This document shows positions 22,234-30,367 of a DNA stretch of 64,000 bases, in pieces. This DNA comes from Leifsonia sp. 466MF. GTDB lineage: Bacteria > Actinomycetota > Actinomycetes > Actinomycetales > Microbacteriaceae. The notes below the pieces were generated by a model. It saw nothing but the letters and a program-made list of their open reading frames with translations, ran no database searches and was not told the origin of the DNA. Both the position numbers and the translations under genes were made by a program. Positions within the stretch are counted from its first letter, which is position 1, and each line of letters starts with the position of its first letter. The stretch is from positions 1,426,001 to 1,490,000 of the forward strand of contig NZ_LT629696.1 of assembly GCF_900100265.1 (NCBI RefSeq). The letters are read 5' to 3'.

Positions 22234-23457
22234 ATGGCGGCAGGCGGCTCGGATTCGGCATGGGGCAAGGCACTCGGAACGGCGGCGTTCGTCGCGGGAG
22301 GGCTGGTCGTCGGCACCGCCCTGATCGCCGGATGGGCGACCGCCCGCGTCGCGCGCACCGTGATCACGCCGGTGCGGCGCCGCCCGCAGAACCAGACCAT
22401 CCGTTCGTTCGACGAGAGCGTCGGAACGGTCACCCTGCGCGAGACCCCGGACGCGACGATGCCCGGCCGCCTCGGCCTCTGGTGGGGCGGCGACACCGGC
22501 TACGCCAAGCTCGGCGGGCTCATCGAGCGCGCAGACGGCTCGGTGACGCGCGAGCTGGAGCGCGTGGAGTTCGGCGACCTTCGGGTGGGACGCTCGCGCA
22601 TCAGCGGGTACTACTACCTCCAGCCCGGCGAGCTCGGGCTGCCGGTCAGGTCCGTCGAGATCTCCACGGAGCTCGGCCAGGCGCCCGCCTGGGTGTTCCC
22701 GGCTCCCGAAGACGCAGGCGACGAGCGCTGGGTCATCCAGGTGCACGGCTGGGGCGCCAGCCGCCAGGAGGGCCTCCGGGCCGTGCGGGTGTTCCACGAC
22801 GCCGGCTTCACCTGCCTGCTCGCCTCCTACCGCAACGACGGGGATGCGCCAGAGAGCGCCGACCGCCGCTACGGGCTCGGCGGGACGGAGTGGCGCGACA
22901 TCGAGGCCGCGATCGACTACGCGGTGTCGCAGGGCGCGCGCTCCGTCGTCCTCATGGGCTGGTCGATGGGCGGCGCCGTGGTGCTCCAGACGATCACCCG
23001 GTCGCCGTCGGCGCGGCACGTCGCCGGTATCGTGCTCGAGTCTCCCGTCATCGACTGGATCGACACCCTCGGCTACCAGGGCAACCTCCTGCACCTCCCG
23101 GACATGATGACCCGCGCCGCCATGCGCCTCATCGAGTCGGAGTGGAGCGGCCCGATCACCGGTCAGGGCGCGCCGATCGACCTCCGCAGCATGGACTTCG
23201 TCGCCCGGGCCTCCGAGCTCAGTCTGCCGATGCTCATCCTGCACAGCGACGACGACGGGTTCGTGCCGTCCACAGGGTCGCGTGCGCTCGCCGAGGCGCG
23301 GAGCGACATCGTCACGCTCGTGCCGTTCGACGTCGCGCTCCACACCAAGCTGTGGAACTACGACGAGGCCAAGTGGACGGGCGCCATCGCCGAGTGGCTG
23401 GGCGCGAACATCCCCGCCGAGGCTCCCGCCGCCGCTACCGCATCCAGCGCTGACTAG
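22234..23457 (+). CDS. Alpha/beta hydrolase, membrane-anchored
   Basis: Serine hydrolase of 407 aa with unknown substrate. An N-terminal hydrophobic segment (about residues 15-35) probably anchors it in the membrane with the catalytic domain outside or at the surface. The hydrolase fold includes the oxyanion region VIQVHGWGASRQEG near residue 167, the nucleophile motif GWSMGGAV near residue 245, a late Asp in LHSDDDGFVPS and the His in VALHTKLWNYDE. There is no cysteine-rich or lipase-specific feature. Its stop overlaps the convergent zapE stop by four bases. Confidence 0.85.
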   Translation: MAAGGSDSAWGKALGTAAFVAGGLVVGTALIAGWATARVARTVITPVRRRPQNQTIRSFDESVGTVTLRETPDATMPGRLGLWWGGDTGYAKLGGLIERADGSVTRELERVEFGDLRVGRSRISGYYYLQPGELGLPVRSVEISTELGQAPAWVFPAPEDAGDERWVIQVHGWGASRQEGLRAVRVFHDAGFTCLLASYRNDGDAPESADRRYGLGGTEWRDIEAAIDYAVSQGARSVVLMGWSMGGAVVLQTITRSPSARHVAGIVLESPVIDWIDTLGYQGNLLHLPDMMTRAAMRLIESEWSGPITGQGAPIDLRSMDFVARASELSLPMLILHSDDDGFVPSTGSRALAEARSDIVTLVPFDVALHTKLWNYDEAKWTGAIAEWLGANIPAEAPAAATASSAD

Positions 23458-24506
23458 TCGTGCGGCGGTAGCTCGCCCGCGGTGAGGGCGATCATGCGCG
23501 AGGTCGAGCGCAGGTACTTCTTGCGGTAGCCGCCGCCGAGCATCTCGTCGTCGAAGACGTCGCTGAGCGGAACGCCGGACTGCACGATCGGGATCTCGGC
23601 GTCGTACACGCGGTCGATGAACGCGACCAGACGCAGGGCGGCCATCTGGTCGTGCAGCACCTCCACATCCCGGAGGCCGATCACATCCACGCCGTCGATG
23701 ATCTTGATGTAGCGCGAGGGGTGGACGGTCGCGAGGTGCGCGATGAGGTCCTGGAAGCCGTCGCTCGTCACGGTCTCGCCGCGGCCGGCCAGCGCGGTCA
23801 CGACGCGCTCGTACTCCGCCGGTTCCACCGTGATGGCGCTGCCGGTGGTGTCGCGGCGGCGGTAGTCGAGGCCGTCGATGCGGACGGTCTGGAAGTTCGA
23901 CGAGAGCGACTGGATCTCGCGCAGGAAGTCGCTCGCCGCGAACCGGCCCTCGCCGAGCGCGTTCGGCGGGGTGTTGCTCGTGGCGGCGATGCGGGTGCCG
24001 GAGGCGACCAGCTCGCCGAGCATCCGGGTCATCATCATCGTGTCGCCCGGGTCGTCGAGCTCGAACTCGTCGATGCAGATCAAGGTGGACCCACGCAGCA
24101 GGTTGACCGCGCCCGCGTAGCCGAGCGCGCCGACCAGGGCGGTGTACTCGATGAACGTGCCGAAGTACTTCGGACCGGGCGCCTCATGCCAGAGCGCCGC
24201 GAGGAGGTGCGTCTTGCCGACGCCGAAGCCGCCGTCGAGGTAGACGCCCGGCTTCATCGCCTCCACCTTCTTGCGGCTGCGGCTGAACAGGCCGGCCGGT
24301 CGCTGCGGCTCCCACGTCTTGGCGAACACCTTCAGCGTGGCGACGGCCTCGGACTGCGAGGGGTAGTCGTGGTCGGGACGGTACGAGTCGAACGTCGCGT
24401 GCTCGAACTGCGACGGCGGCACCAGGCTCTCGGCGATCTCGGCGCCCGTGATCTCGGGCGAGCGGTCGGCGAGACGGGGGAGGGCGCCGGTCTGTTCGAG
24501 GGTCAT
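23454..24506 (-). CDS. zapE: Cell division protein ZapE (AFG1-like ATPase)
   Basis: AAA-type ATPase of the AFG1/ZapE family, 350 aa; the E. coli protein associates with the Z-ring under stress. Walker A is GGFGVGKT at residues 92-99, Walker B is STLICIDEFELDDPGD, and the sensor segment GTRIAATSNTPPNALGEGRF is typical. The C-terminal part ends YRKKYLRSTSRMIALT. Actinobacterial members carry this shorter N-terminal region. It is convergent with the hydrolase gene and divergent from sseA; a 137-base intergenic region holds both promoters. Confidence 0.9.
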   Translation of the reverse strand: MTLEQTGALPRLADRSPEITGAEIAESLVPPSQFEHATFDSYRPDHDYPSQSEAVATLKVFAKTWEPQRPAGLFSRSRKKVEAMKPGVYLDGGFGVGKTHLLAALWHEAPGPKYFGTFIEYTALVGALGYAGAVNLLRGSTLICIDEFELDDPGDTMMMTRMLGELVASGTRIAATSNTPPNALGEGRFAASDFLREIQSLSSNFQTVRIDGLDYRRRDTTGSAITVEPAEYERVVTALAGRGETVTSDGFQDLIAHLATVHPSRYIKIIDGVDVIGLRDVEVLHDQMAALRLVAFIDRVYDAEIPIVQSGVPLSDVFDDEMLGGGYRKKYLRSTSRMIALTAGELPPHD

Positions 24507-24643
24507 GACGGGTTCTGCACCTTTGTGTCGAAGTCTTACCGCGGCTGTTCCGAGCCGCTTACGCTGGACGTAGATTCCAGCTGTCGCAGGCTTCCCAGCC
24601 TAGTCCTGCGCCACCGACCGATTCCCTGGAGGGCATCACAGAC

Positions 24644-25543
24644 ATGACCATCGAGACCGACCCGTCGCCCGAGTTCGCCGGCTACGCGCACCCCGAGCGC
24701 CTCGTGAGCACCGACTGGCTCGCCGCGCACCTCGGCGAACCGGGACTCGTCGTGGTGGAGTCGGATGAGGACGTGCTGCTGTACGACACCGGGCACATCC
24801 CGGGCTCGGTCAAGATCGACTGGCACACCGACCTCAACGACCCGGTGGTCCGCGACTACGTGAGCCCGGAGCGCTTCGCCGAGCTGCTCGGCTCGAAGGG
24901 CATCGCCCGCGACACCACCGTCGTCATCTACGGCGACAAGAACAACTGGTGGGCCGCCTACGCGCTGTGGGTGTTCACCCTCTTCGGGCACGAGGACGTG
25001 CGCCTGCTCGACGGCGGCCGCGACAAGTGGATCGCCGAGGGCCGCGAGCTCACCCGCGAGGTGCCGCAGCCGACCCCGGTCGAGTACCCCGTGGTCGAGC
25101 GCGACGACACCGTCGTGCGCGCCTTCAAGGACGACGTGCTCGCCCACTTCGGGCAGCCTCTGATCGACGTCCGTTCGCCCGAGGAGTACAGCGGGGAGCG
25201 CACCGAGATCCCCGGGTACCCGACCGAGGGCGCCCTGCGCGCCGGGCACATCCCGTCGGCGAAGTCGGTGCCGTGGGCCCGCGCTGCCGCTCCCGACGCC
25301 ACCTTCAAGCGGCGGGCGGAGCTGGAGGAGGTCTACCTCGACGGTGCGGGCCTGAAGCCGGGCGACGACGTGATCGCCTACTGCCGCATCGGCGAGCGTT
25401 CCAGCCACACCTGGTTCGTGCTCACCCACCTGCTCGGGTTCGAGAACGTGAAGAACTACGACGGCTCGTGGACGGAGTGGGGCTCGGCCGTGCGCGTCCC
25501 GATCGTCACCGGCTCCGAGCCCGGCGAGGTGCCGACCCGCTGA
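24644..25543 (+). CDS. sseA: Sulfurtransferase, thiosulfate/3-mercaptopyruvate type
   Basis: Two-domain rhodanese of 299 aa transferring sulfane sulfur to an acceptor thiol or cyanide. The N-terminal inactive rhodanese domain spans about residues 15-140 ([17 protein letters not shown]) and the catalytic domain about 165-290. The active loop is [10 protein letters not shown] with Cys247. It starts 35 bases before sufE, and the two together suggest sulfur handling, with SufE as a sulfur acceptor. GGAGGG lies ahead of the ATG at 24644. Confidence 0.93.
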   Translation: MTIETDPSPEFAGYAHPERLVSTDWLAAHLGEPGLVVVESDEDVLLYDTGHIPGSVKIDWHTDLNDPVVRDYVSPERFAELLGSKGIARDTTVVIYGDKNNWWAAYALWVFTLFGHEDVRLLDGGRDKWIAEGRELTREVPQPTPVEYPVVERDDTVVRAFKDDVLAHFGQPLIDVRSPEEYSGERTEIPGYPTEGALRAGHIPSAKSVPWARAAAPDATFKRRAELEEVYLDGAGLKPGDDVIAYCRIGERSSHTWFVLTHLLGFENVKNYDGSWTEWGSAVRVPIVTGSEPGEVPTR

Positions 25544-25577
25544 CCGAGCGCGGCGCAATCGGACGTAGCCTTAAGGG

Positions 25578-26012
25578 ATGACCGAACTGACGGGAACCCT
25601 CGCCGAGATCCGCGACGACTTCCAGGCGCTGGAGCAGAACGACCGGCTGCAGCTGCTGCTGGAGTTCTCCGACGAGCTTCCCGACCTGCCCGAGCGCTAC
25701 CGCGACCACCCGGACCTCCTGGAGCGCGTCGAGGAGTGCCAGGCGCCGGTCTACATCTTCGTGGAGGTCGACGGCGACGGGATCGTGCACCTCTACGCCA
25801 CCGCGCCCGCGGAGGCTCCGACGACCCGCGGCTTCGCCTCCATCCTCGTGCAGGGCCTCGCCGGTCTGACCGCCGACGAGGTCCTCGCGGTGCCGGACGA
25901 CTTCCCGCAGACCCTCGGCCTCACGCAGGCGGTCTCGCCGCTGCGGTTGCGCGGGATGTCGGCCCTCCTCGGCCGCGCCAAGCGGCAGGTGCGCCAGAAG
26001 CTCGCCGCCTAG
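25578..26012 (+). CDS. sufE: SufE family protein
   Basis: Sulfur-acceptor protein of 144 aa that takes persulfide sulfur from a cysteine desulfurase for Fe-S assembly in characterised systems. The conserved acceptor cysteine is Cys54 in VEECQAPVYIFVEV, and the family segments LLEFSDELPDLP and PTTRGFASILVQGL are present. It follows sseA closely, and no suf operon genes are in the window, so it may link the sulfurtransferase to sulfur relay rather than act only with SufS. Confidence 0.9.
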   Translation: MTELTGTLAEIRDDFQALEQNDRLQLLLEFSDELPDLPERYRDHPDLLERVEECQAPVYIFVEVDGDGIVHLYATAPAEAPTTRGFASILVQGLAGLTADEVLAVPDDFPQTLGLTQAVSPLRLRGMSALLGRAKRQVRQKLAA

Positions 26013-26051
26013 GAGGGTCGCAGCACCCGCCGAGCACATCGGCAGCATCCC

Positions 26052-26120
26052 GAAACACAGTGTTTACACACCGCCGGGATGCGTAACACTCGCGAAACAC
26101 GAGCATCCCTCTCACGAAAC
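26052..26120 (+). promoter_or_regulatory. GlnR-type binding region upstream of the ammonium transporter
   Basis: GTAAC (26083-26087), six bases, GAAAC (26094-26098) is an exact match to the actinobacterial GlnR half-site pair GTnAC-n6-GAAAC. A second imperfect pair, GAAAC-n6-TTTAC (26052-26067), lies upstream and another GAAAC at 26116. The exact pair is about 120 bases ahead of the amt start, as expected for nitrogen control. Confidence 0.6.
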
Positions 26121-26218
26121 CTCTCCCGTCGAGACTGGCTCCACCCCGAAAGCGCCCCCCACCCGGATCGGGATCGCGTCACCCCGCGGGGCTATGCACA
26201 GAGAGGTAGACAATTCGC

Positions 26219-27502
26219 ATGGTGCTCCACACAGCAGCGGACTACGCGGAGGCAGGGACGGTCAACGCCCTCTGGCTCCTTGTCGCCGCAGCCCTCGTCC
26301 TGCTGATGACCCCCGGTGTCGCCTTCTTCTACGGCGGCATGGTTCGGGCCAAGAGCGTCATCAGCATGATGATGATGAGCTTCGGCGCGATGGCCCTGGT
26401 CGGCGTCCTCTGGGTGCTCTACGGCTACGGTCTCGCGTTCGGCCCCGCATCCATCCCTCACTTCCTCGGAACCCCCGACTGGTTCCTGTCCAGCCTGATG
26501 GGCAAGGACGGCATCACCCCGGACCTCGGCGGCCTCGCGTTCGCCGGCTTCCAGGCCACCTTCGCGATCATCACCGTCGCGCTGATCTCGGGCGCGATCG
26601 CCGACCGCGCCAAGTTCGGCTCGTGGATGGTGTTCGCCGGCATCTGGGTGACCATCGTCTACTTCCCGGTCGCGTACTGGGTGTTCAACCTCGCTGACGG
26701 CTGGGCGCCGGCCGTCCTGCACGTGAACGACTTCGCCGGTGGCACCGCGGTGCACATCAACGCCGGTGCCGCGGGTCTGGCCCTCGCGCTCGTCCTCGGC
26801 AAGCGCGTCGGATTCCAGAAGGGCATGAGCAAGCCGCACAACGTGCCGCTCACGCTCCTCGGTGCCGCCCTGCTGTGGTTCGGCTGGTTCGGCTTCAACG
26901 CCGGCTCGGAGGCCGCGGTCGACGGTGTCGCTGCGATCGCCTGGGTGAACACGCTCGCCGCCCCGGCCGCCGCCACGATCGGCTGGTTGATCGTCGAGAA
27001 GCTGAAGGACGGCAAGCCGACCTCCATCGGTGCCGCATCCGGAGCCGTCGCCGGTCTGGTCGCGATCACCCCGGCCTGTAACATCCTGACCCCGGGCTTC
27101 GCCATCCTCCTCGGCCTCGTGGCCGGTGCGGTCTGCGCCCTGGCGATCGACCTGAAGTTCCGCCTCGGCTTCGACGACTCGCTCGACGTGGTCGGCATCC
27201 ACCTCGTCGGTGGTCTCATCGGTACCCTGTGGATCGGCTTCTTCGGCTTCACCCACATGTACAACAGCAAGGGCGAGGCGACCTCGCAGTTCTCGAGCCT
27301 GCTGTACGGCGGCAGCTTCTACCAGCTGGGCGTCCAGGCCGTCGGTGCCTTCGCGGTGCTGATCTACTCCTTCGTCCTGGCCTACGCCATCGGCTGGGTC
27401 ATCCAGAAGACCATGGGCTTCCGGATCAAGAACGAGGACGAGCTCGCCGGTGTCGACACCGTCGTGCACGGCGAGGAGGGCTACTCGCTCGAGACGGTCT
27501 GA
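26219..27502 (+). CDS. amt: Ammonium transporter
   Basis: Amt/Mep/Rh channel-type transporter for ammonium, 427 aa with eleven predicted membrane segments. Key residues are intact: the gate phenylalanines in FQATFAIIT (Phe111/Phe115), Asp171 and the first channel His179 in DFAGGTAVHINAG, and the second channel His328 in VVGIHLVGG. The C-terminal tail ends with acidic residues. No glnK/glnD gene follows, unlike the frequent amt-glnK-glnD order; instead a divergent Amt-like gene comes next. A GlnR-type box upstream suggests induction under nitrogen limitation. Confidence 0.95.
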   Translation: MVLHTAADYAEAGTVNALWLLVAAALVLLMTPGVAFFYGGMVRAKSVISMMMMSFGAMALVGVLWVLYGYGLAFGPASIPHFLGTPDWFLSSLMGKDGITPDLGGLAFAGFQATFAIITVALISGAIADRAKFGSWMVFAGIWVTIVYFPVAYWVFNLADGWAPAVLHVNDFAGGTAVHINAGAAGLALALVLGKRVGFQKGMSKPHNVPLTLLGAALLWFGWFGFNAGSEAAVDGVAAIAWVNTLAAPAAATIGWLIVEKLKDGKPTSIGAASGAVAGLVAITPACNILTPGFAILLGLVAGAVCALAIDLKFRLGFDDSLDVVGIHLVGGLIGTLWIGFFGFTHMYNSKGEATSQFSSLLYGGSFYQLGVQAVGAFAVLIYSFVLAYAIGWVIQKTMGFRIKNEDELAGVDTVVHGEEGYSLETV

Positions 27503-27527
27503 TCGGACCGTCACTCGACCGCAGCGG

Positions 27528-27557
27528 ACGGGGCGTCGCCGGAAGGCGGCGCCCCGT
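27528..27557 (+). terminator. amt terminator
   Basis: A 13-bp stem (27528-27540 with 27545-27557, one G-T pair), ACGGGGCG...CGCCCCGT, with loop GGAA, followed by TCTGTCG. It lies 26 bases after amt and before the paralogue. Confidence 0.8.
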
Positions 27558-27603
27558 TCTGTCGTCGCTAGGGTGAGTGCAGGCATTTCGACCGAGGGAG
27601 CCC

Positions 27604-28848
27604 ATGGCACACGCCACGCCGGATCAGGTGGATGCGCTGCTGCTGTTCTGCTGCGGCGCGCTGGTGCTGCTGGCCGCGTTCGGGCTGGCGTTCTTCGCCG
27701 GCGGCATGGCCGGCCGCGCTCGGGCCGCCCGGGCGCTGCGGTTCGTGCTGGTCGGCGCGGCCGTCGTCGTGCTGCTCGCCGTTCTTGGCGGGTACGGCAT
27801 GATCGTCGGCGACCCGCTGATCCCGCACCTGGTCGGCCGTCCGGACGTCGGGCTGGCGTCGATGGCCGGCCCCGGCGCGGCCGACGCGTCACCCTATCCA
27901 CTCGCCCGCGCCGGATACCTGATGGCCCTTCTGGTGCTGTGCACGGCGATCGTCGGGGTGGCCGTCGCCTCGCGGCTGACCGTGCGGGCGTGGATCGTGT
28001 TCACGGTGCTCTGGTTCCCGGTGGTGATCGTGCCGGTGGCGTACGGCGTCTTCGCCCTCGACGACGGCTGGGCGGTCGCCGGGCTGAAAGTCGTCGACTT
28101 CGGCGGGTCCCTGGCGGTGCTCGCTGCGGGTGGGAGCGCTGTCGGCATCCTGCTCGCCTGCGGTCGTGGCGAGCACCTGCCGACGCATGCCAGCCGGCCG
28201 TCGCTGGTCGCGATCGGTGTATCCCTGGTGTGGGTGGGCTGGCTGGGGCTGATCGTCGGTTCGGAGGGCGCCCTCGACGCGTACGCGCCGTTGATGGCGT
28301 TCGGCGGCTTCCTCGCCTCCGCGACGGGCGTCCTGATGTGGATGCTTGTGGATGCGGTGGTGCTGCGCCGGCCGACCCTGACGAGCGCCGCCTGCGGGGC
28401 ACTGGCCGGTCTGGTCGGAGCCACCGCCGCCTCCGGTGTGCTCACACTCGGCTGGGCGATGCTCGTCGGCGCGCTGTCCGCTCTGGCCTGCGCCACGATG
28501 GTCGACCTCGCGGCCCGCGCCCGCTTCGGGCCGGCCCTGACGCTGTCCGTCGTGACGATCGTCGGCAGCCTGGTGGGACTCCTCTTCCCCGGTCTGTTCG
28601 CGATCGGGAGCGGGATGGTCGACAGCGGGAACTTCGACCTCTTCATCGCGCAGGGGATCGCCGGGATGTCCGTGCTGCTGTACGCGACGACCGTCTCCCT
28701 GCTGCTCGCCCTCGCGCTGCGGTTCACCGTCGGGCTCACGCGCGTCCGCTATGGTGCCGATCGTGGCATCCGTGAGAAGCGTCCTGTCGGCCCTGGGCGC
28801 ACTGTTCCGTCCGTCGCGAGCGGATCGGACTCCGAGCCGGCCGGCTGA
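27604..28848 (+). CDS. Degenerate ammonium-transporter-like membrane protein
   Basis: Amt-fold protein of 414 aa, tandem to the true amt. The membrane layout and several landmarks are retained (FFAGGMAGRARA near residue 30; VPVAYGVFALDDGWA near 144; VDFGGSLAVLAAGG near 164). Both channel histidines are gone: the position of Amt His179 is Leu173 and that of His328 is Thr318; the gate Phe region (FAIIT) reads as LLVLC. It is therefore unlikely to conduct ammonium by the usual twin-His route; a sensor, a different small-solute channel or a decaying copy are all possible. The ATG at 27604 has GGGAG upstream. Its last 33 codons overlap the MazF-like gene. Confidence 0.8.
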   Translation: MAHATPDQVDALLLFCCGALVLLAAFGLAFFAGGMAGRARAARALRFVLVGAAVVVLLAVLGGYGMIVGDPLIPHLVGRPDVGLASMAGPGAADASPYPLARAGYLMALLVLCTAIVGVAVASRLTVRAWIVFTVLWFPVVIVPVAYGVFALDDGWAVAGLKVVDFGGSLAVLAAGGSAVGILLACGRGEHLPTHASRPSLVAIGVSLVWVGWLGLIVGSEGALDAYAPLMAFGGFLASATGVLMWMLVDAVVLRRPTLTSAACGALAGLVGATAASGVLTLGWAMLVGALSALACATMVDLAARARFGPALTLSVVTIVGSLVGLLFPGLFAIGSGMVDSGNFDLFIAQGIAGMSVLLYATTVSLLLALALRFTVGLTRVRYGADRGIREKRPVGPGRTVPSVASGSDSEPAG

Positions 28849-29245
28849 GACCATCCAGGTCGATCCGTCTCGGCTGGGCCGCATCCGGACGTCGTACAAC
28901 CCCAGTCTCGACGGCGACGCCGACCCCGGCGAGATCGTGTGGACGTGGGTGCCCTACGAGGAGGCGGACGGCCGCGGCAAGGACCGTCCGGTGCTCGTGG
29001 TCGCCACCGAGCCGTCCGGTTCGGTGCTCGCGGTGGCGCTGACCAGTCAGGAGCATCCCGGCAGGCCGGAGTACCTGCCGATCGGATCGGGGGAGTGGGA
29101 CGGACGCCACCGCCCTAGCTTCGTCAGGGTCGACCGGGTGTTCCGGGTGCAGCAGGGCGGCATGCGCCGTGAGGGGGCCGCGTTGGACGCGCGGCGGTTC
29201 GACACCGTGCGCCGAGCTCTCGCCATGCGCTACGGGTGGCGGTGA
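28751..29245 (+). CDS. Type II toxin-antitoxin system PemK/MazF family protein
   Basis: Predicted MazF/PemK-fold protein of 164 aa. After a basic 40-residue leader come VWTWVPYEEADGRGKDRPVLVVA (the usual Pro/Arg strand), LAVALTSQEHP and SFVRVDRVFRVQ, which match the barrel of MazF endoribonucleases. No antitoxin gene is visible on either side, so toxicity is uncertain; many actinobacterial solitary members are chromosomal and unstudied. The ATG at 28751 lies inside the Amt-like gene; TATGGT at 28750-28755 could instead be a -10 element giving a leaderless start at the GTG at 28763. Confidence 0.75.
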   Translation: MVPIVASVRSVLSALGALFRPSRADRTPSRPAETIQVDPSRLGRIRTSYNPSLDGDADPGEIVWTWVPYEEADGRGKDRPVLVVATEPSGSVLAVALTSQEHPGRPEYLPIGSGEWDGRHRPSFVRVDRVFRVQQGGMRREGAALDARRFDTVRRALAMRYGWR

Positions 29246-29255
29246 AGATCGCGGA

Positions 29256-29603
29256 TCAGGGGTTCCACTGGCGGATGGCGTTGGCCGACCAGCCGATCTC
29301 CTTACGGGTCCAGATGGGGGCGCCCTCGGGATCCGGCTGCTGCGAGGCGTCCGCGGTGATGCGGTAGCCCTGAGCGGGAACGGCACGGCGGCTGGCGCGG
29401 AACAGCAGGACGGCCGCCCCGGTGAGCACGACCGCGGCTGCGACGAGCAGCCAGCCGAGGCCGTCGCCGTCGACCAGACGGAGCACACCGAGAGGTCCGG
29501 TGAGGAATACCCCGACGATCGCCACCACGACGCCCACCATCAGCCAGCGGGCCCGCAGGTGGATGGCGCGGTCCCGGTCGTACTCCTCGATAAGCGTCGG
29601 CAC
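29256..29603 (-). CDS. Small two-segment membrane protein
   Basis: Unrecognised protein of 115 aa. Two hydrophobic segments lie at about residues 20-37 and 48-67, with an Arg-rich start (RDRAIHLRARW) and a polar C terminus ending SANAIRQWNP. The start is a GTG at 29603 with a strong GGGGGA ribosome-binding site. It converges on the MazF-like gene with 10 bases between stops. No domain can be named. Confidence 0.65.
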   Translation of the reverse strand: MPTLIEEYDRDRAIHLRARWLMVGVVVAIVGVFLTGPLGVLRLVDGDGLGWLLVAAAVVLTGAAVLLFRASRRAVPAQGYRITADASQQPDPEGAPIWTRKEIGWSANAIRQWNP

Positions 29604-29729
29604 GATATCCCCCGATCGTCGATGCGATCAGCGTAGTGGATAACGCCCGGCTTTCCACAGGGTCGCGGGAGGGCGTTTGCGAGAATCGGTCGTCCGGTAG
29701 TGTCGTGTCACCGAACGAACGGGGGATTC

Positions 29730-29963
29730 GTGTTCAGTGGGCTCGCCGGATGGCATGTGTTGATCCTGTTCGGGATGTTCGTCATCCCGTTCGTCCTGTG
29801 GCTGATCGCCGTGATCCAGATCGCCGCGATGCGCGCCGCCGCCGGTCCGACCGTCGGGTGGCTCCTCCTGGTGACGCTGGCGCCGCTCCTCGGAGCGATC
29901 CTCTGGTTCACGATCGGGCGACGGTCGCTGCGACAGGAGACACCGCCGACGCAGGCGGGCTGA
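29730..29963 (+). CDS. PLDc N-terminal domain-like small membrane protein
   Basis: 77-aa protein with two membrane segments (about residues 8-28 and 38-56). The pattern FVLWLIAVIQIAA and LAPLLGAILWFTIGRRS, with the closing W-F-x-x-G-R-R, matches the cardiolipin synthase N-terminal (PLDNc) module that also occurs as a stand-alone protein. The GTG at 29730 is chosen because GGGGGA precedes it; a start at 29700 is in frame but lies at the promoter. TTGCGA (about 29679) and TAGTGT (29698-29703) with about 18 bases between look like its promoter. Confidence 0.65.
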   Translation: MFSGLAGWHVLILFGMFVIPFVLWLIAVIQIAAMRAAAGPTVGWLLLVTLAPLLGAILWFTIGRRSLRQETPPTQAG

Positions 29964-29991
29964 GTGGGGAACCGATAAGACGCTCCCCACT
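29963..29991 (+). terminator. Hairpin on the stop codon of the PLDc_N-like gene
   Basis: AGTGGGGA (29963-29970) pairs perfectly with TCCCCACT (29984-29991) across 13 bases. It starts on the last base of the TGA and ends seven bases before the next ATG. It may terminate, or shield translation of the following small gene. Confidence 0.5.
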
Positions 29992-29998
29992 GACGGCT

Positions 29999-30289
29999 AT
30001 GAGCATCCAGACGTTGAGTGCTAAGAGCACTCGCCGCATCGCACGGGAGACGGGCATCCCGACGATCACCCGCGCATGGGTCGACAACGAGGCGGACCAC
30101 CGTCTCGTCCTCTTCGCCACCTGGGACCACCTGCACGGCTGGTACGACCGTCGCACCGGCGAAACGGAGGAGCAGACCGCGGACGACGACGTGAAGCACC
30201 TGCCGCCGTGTCTGGCCCAGGACGGCACGCTGCTCGTCGAGCTCGAACCGTTCGACGACGACGGCCGCTGGCCGACGCTGCGGAGCTGA
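29999..30289 (+). CDS. Hypothetical protein, 96 aa
   Basis: Unrecognised small soluble protein starting MSIQTLSAKSTRRIARETG. The first 20 residues could form a helix-turn-helix-like element, and the middle has aromatic strands (RLVLFATWDHLHGWYDRRTG). The C terminus is acidic. The ATG at 29999 has no clear ribosome-binding site and sits just after a hairpin. The longer frame from 29636 runs through the previous gene and was not used. A long inverted repeat follows within a few bases of its stop. Confidence 0.55.
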   Translation: MSIQTLSAKSTRRIARETGIPTITRAWVDNEADHRLVLFATWDHLHGWYDRRTGETEEQTADDDVKHLPPCLAQDGTLLVELEPFDDDGRWPTLRS

Positions 30290-30290
30290 G

Positions 30291-30360
30291 CGCGCCGAGA
30301 TTCGTGCCGAATGTGCGTTTTGGCGGCGCCTTTCCGCACATTCGGCACGAATGTGGCGCG
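30291..30360. repeat. Long inverted repeat between convergent genes
   Basis: Perfect 18-base arms ATTCGTGCCGAATGTGCG (30300-30317) and its complement (30335-30352) flank a 17-base loop containing TTTTGGCGGCGCC. An outer CGCGCC/GGCGCG pair (30291-30296/30355-30360) extends it. It could end transcription from both sides. Architecture resembles 45633-45689, with unrelated arm sequence. Confidence 0.75.
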
Positions 30361-30367
30361 GGCGGCG

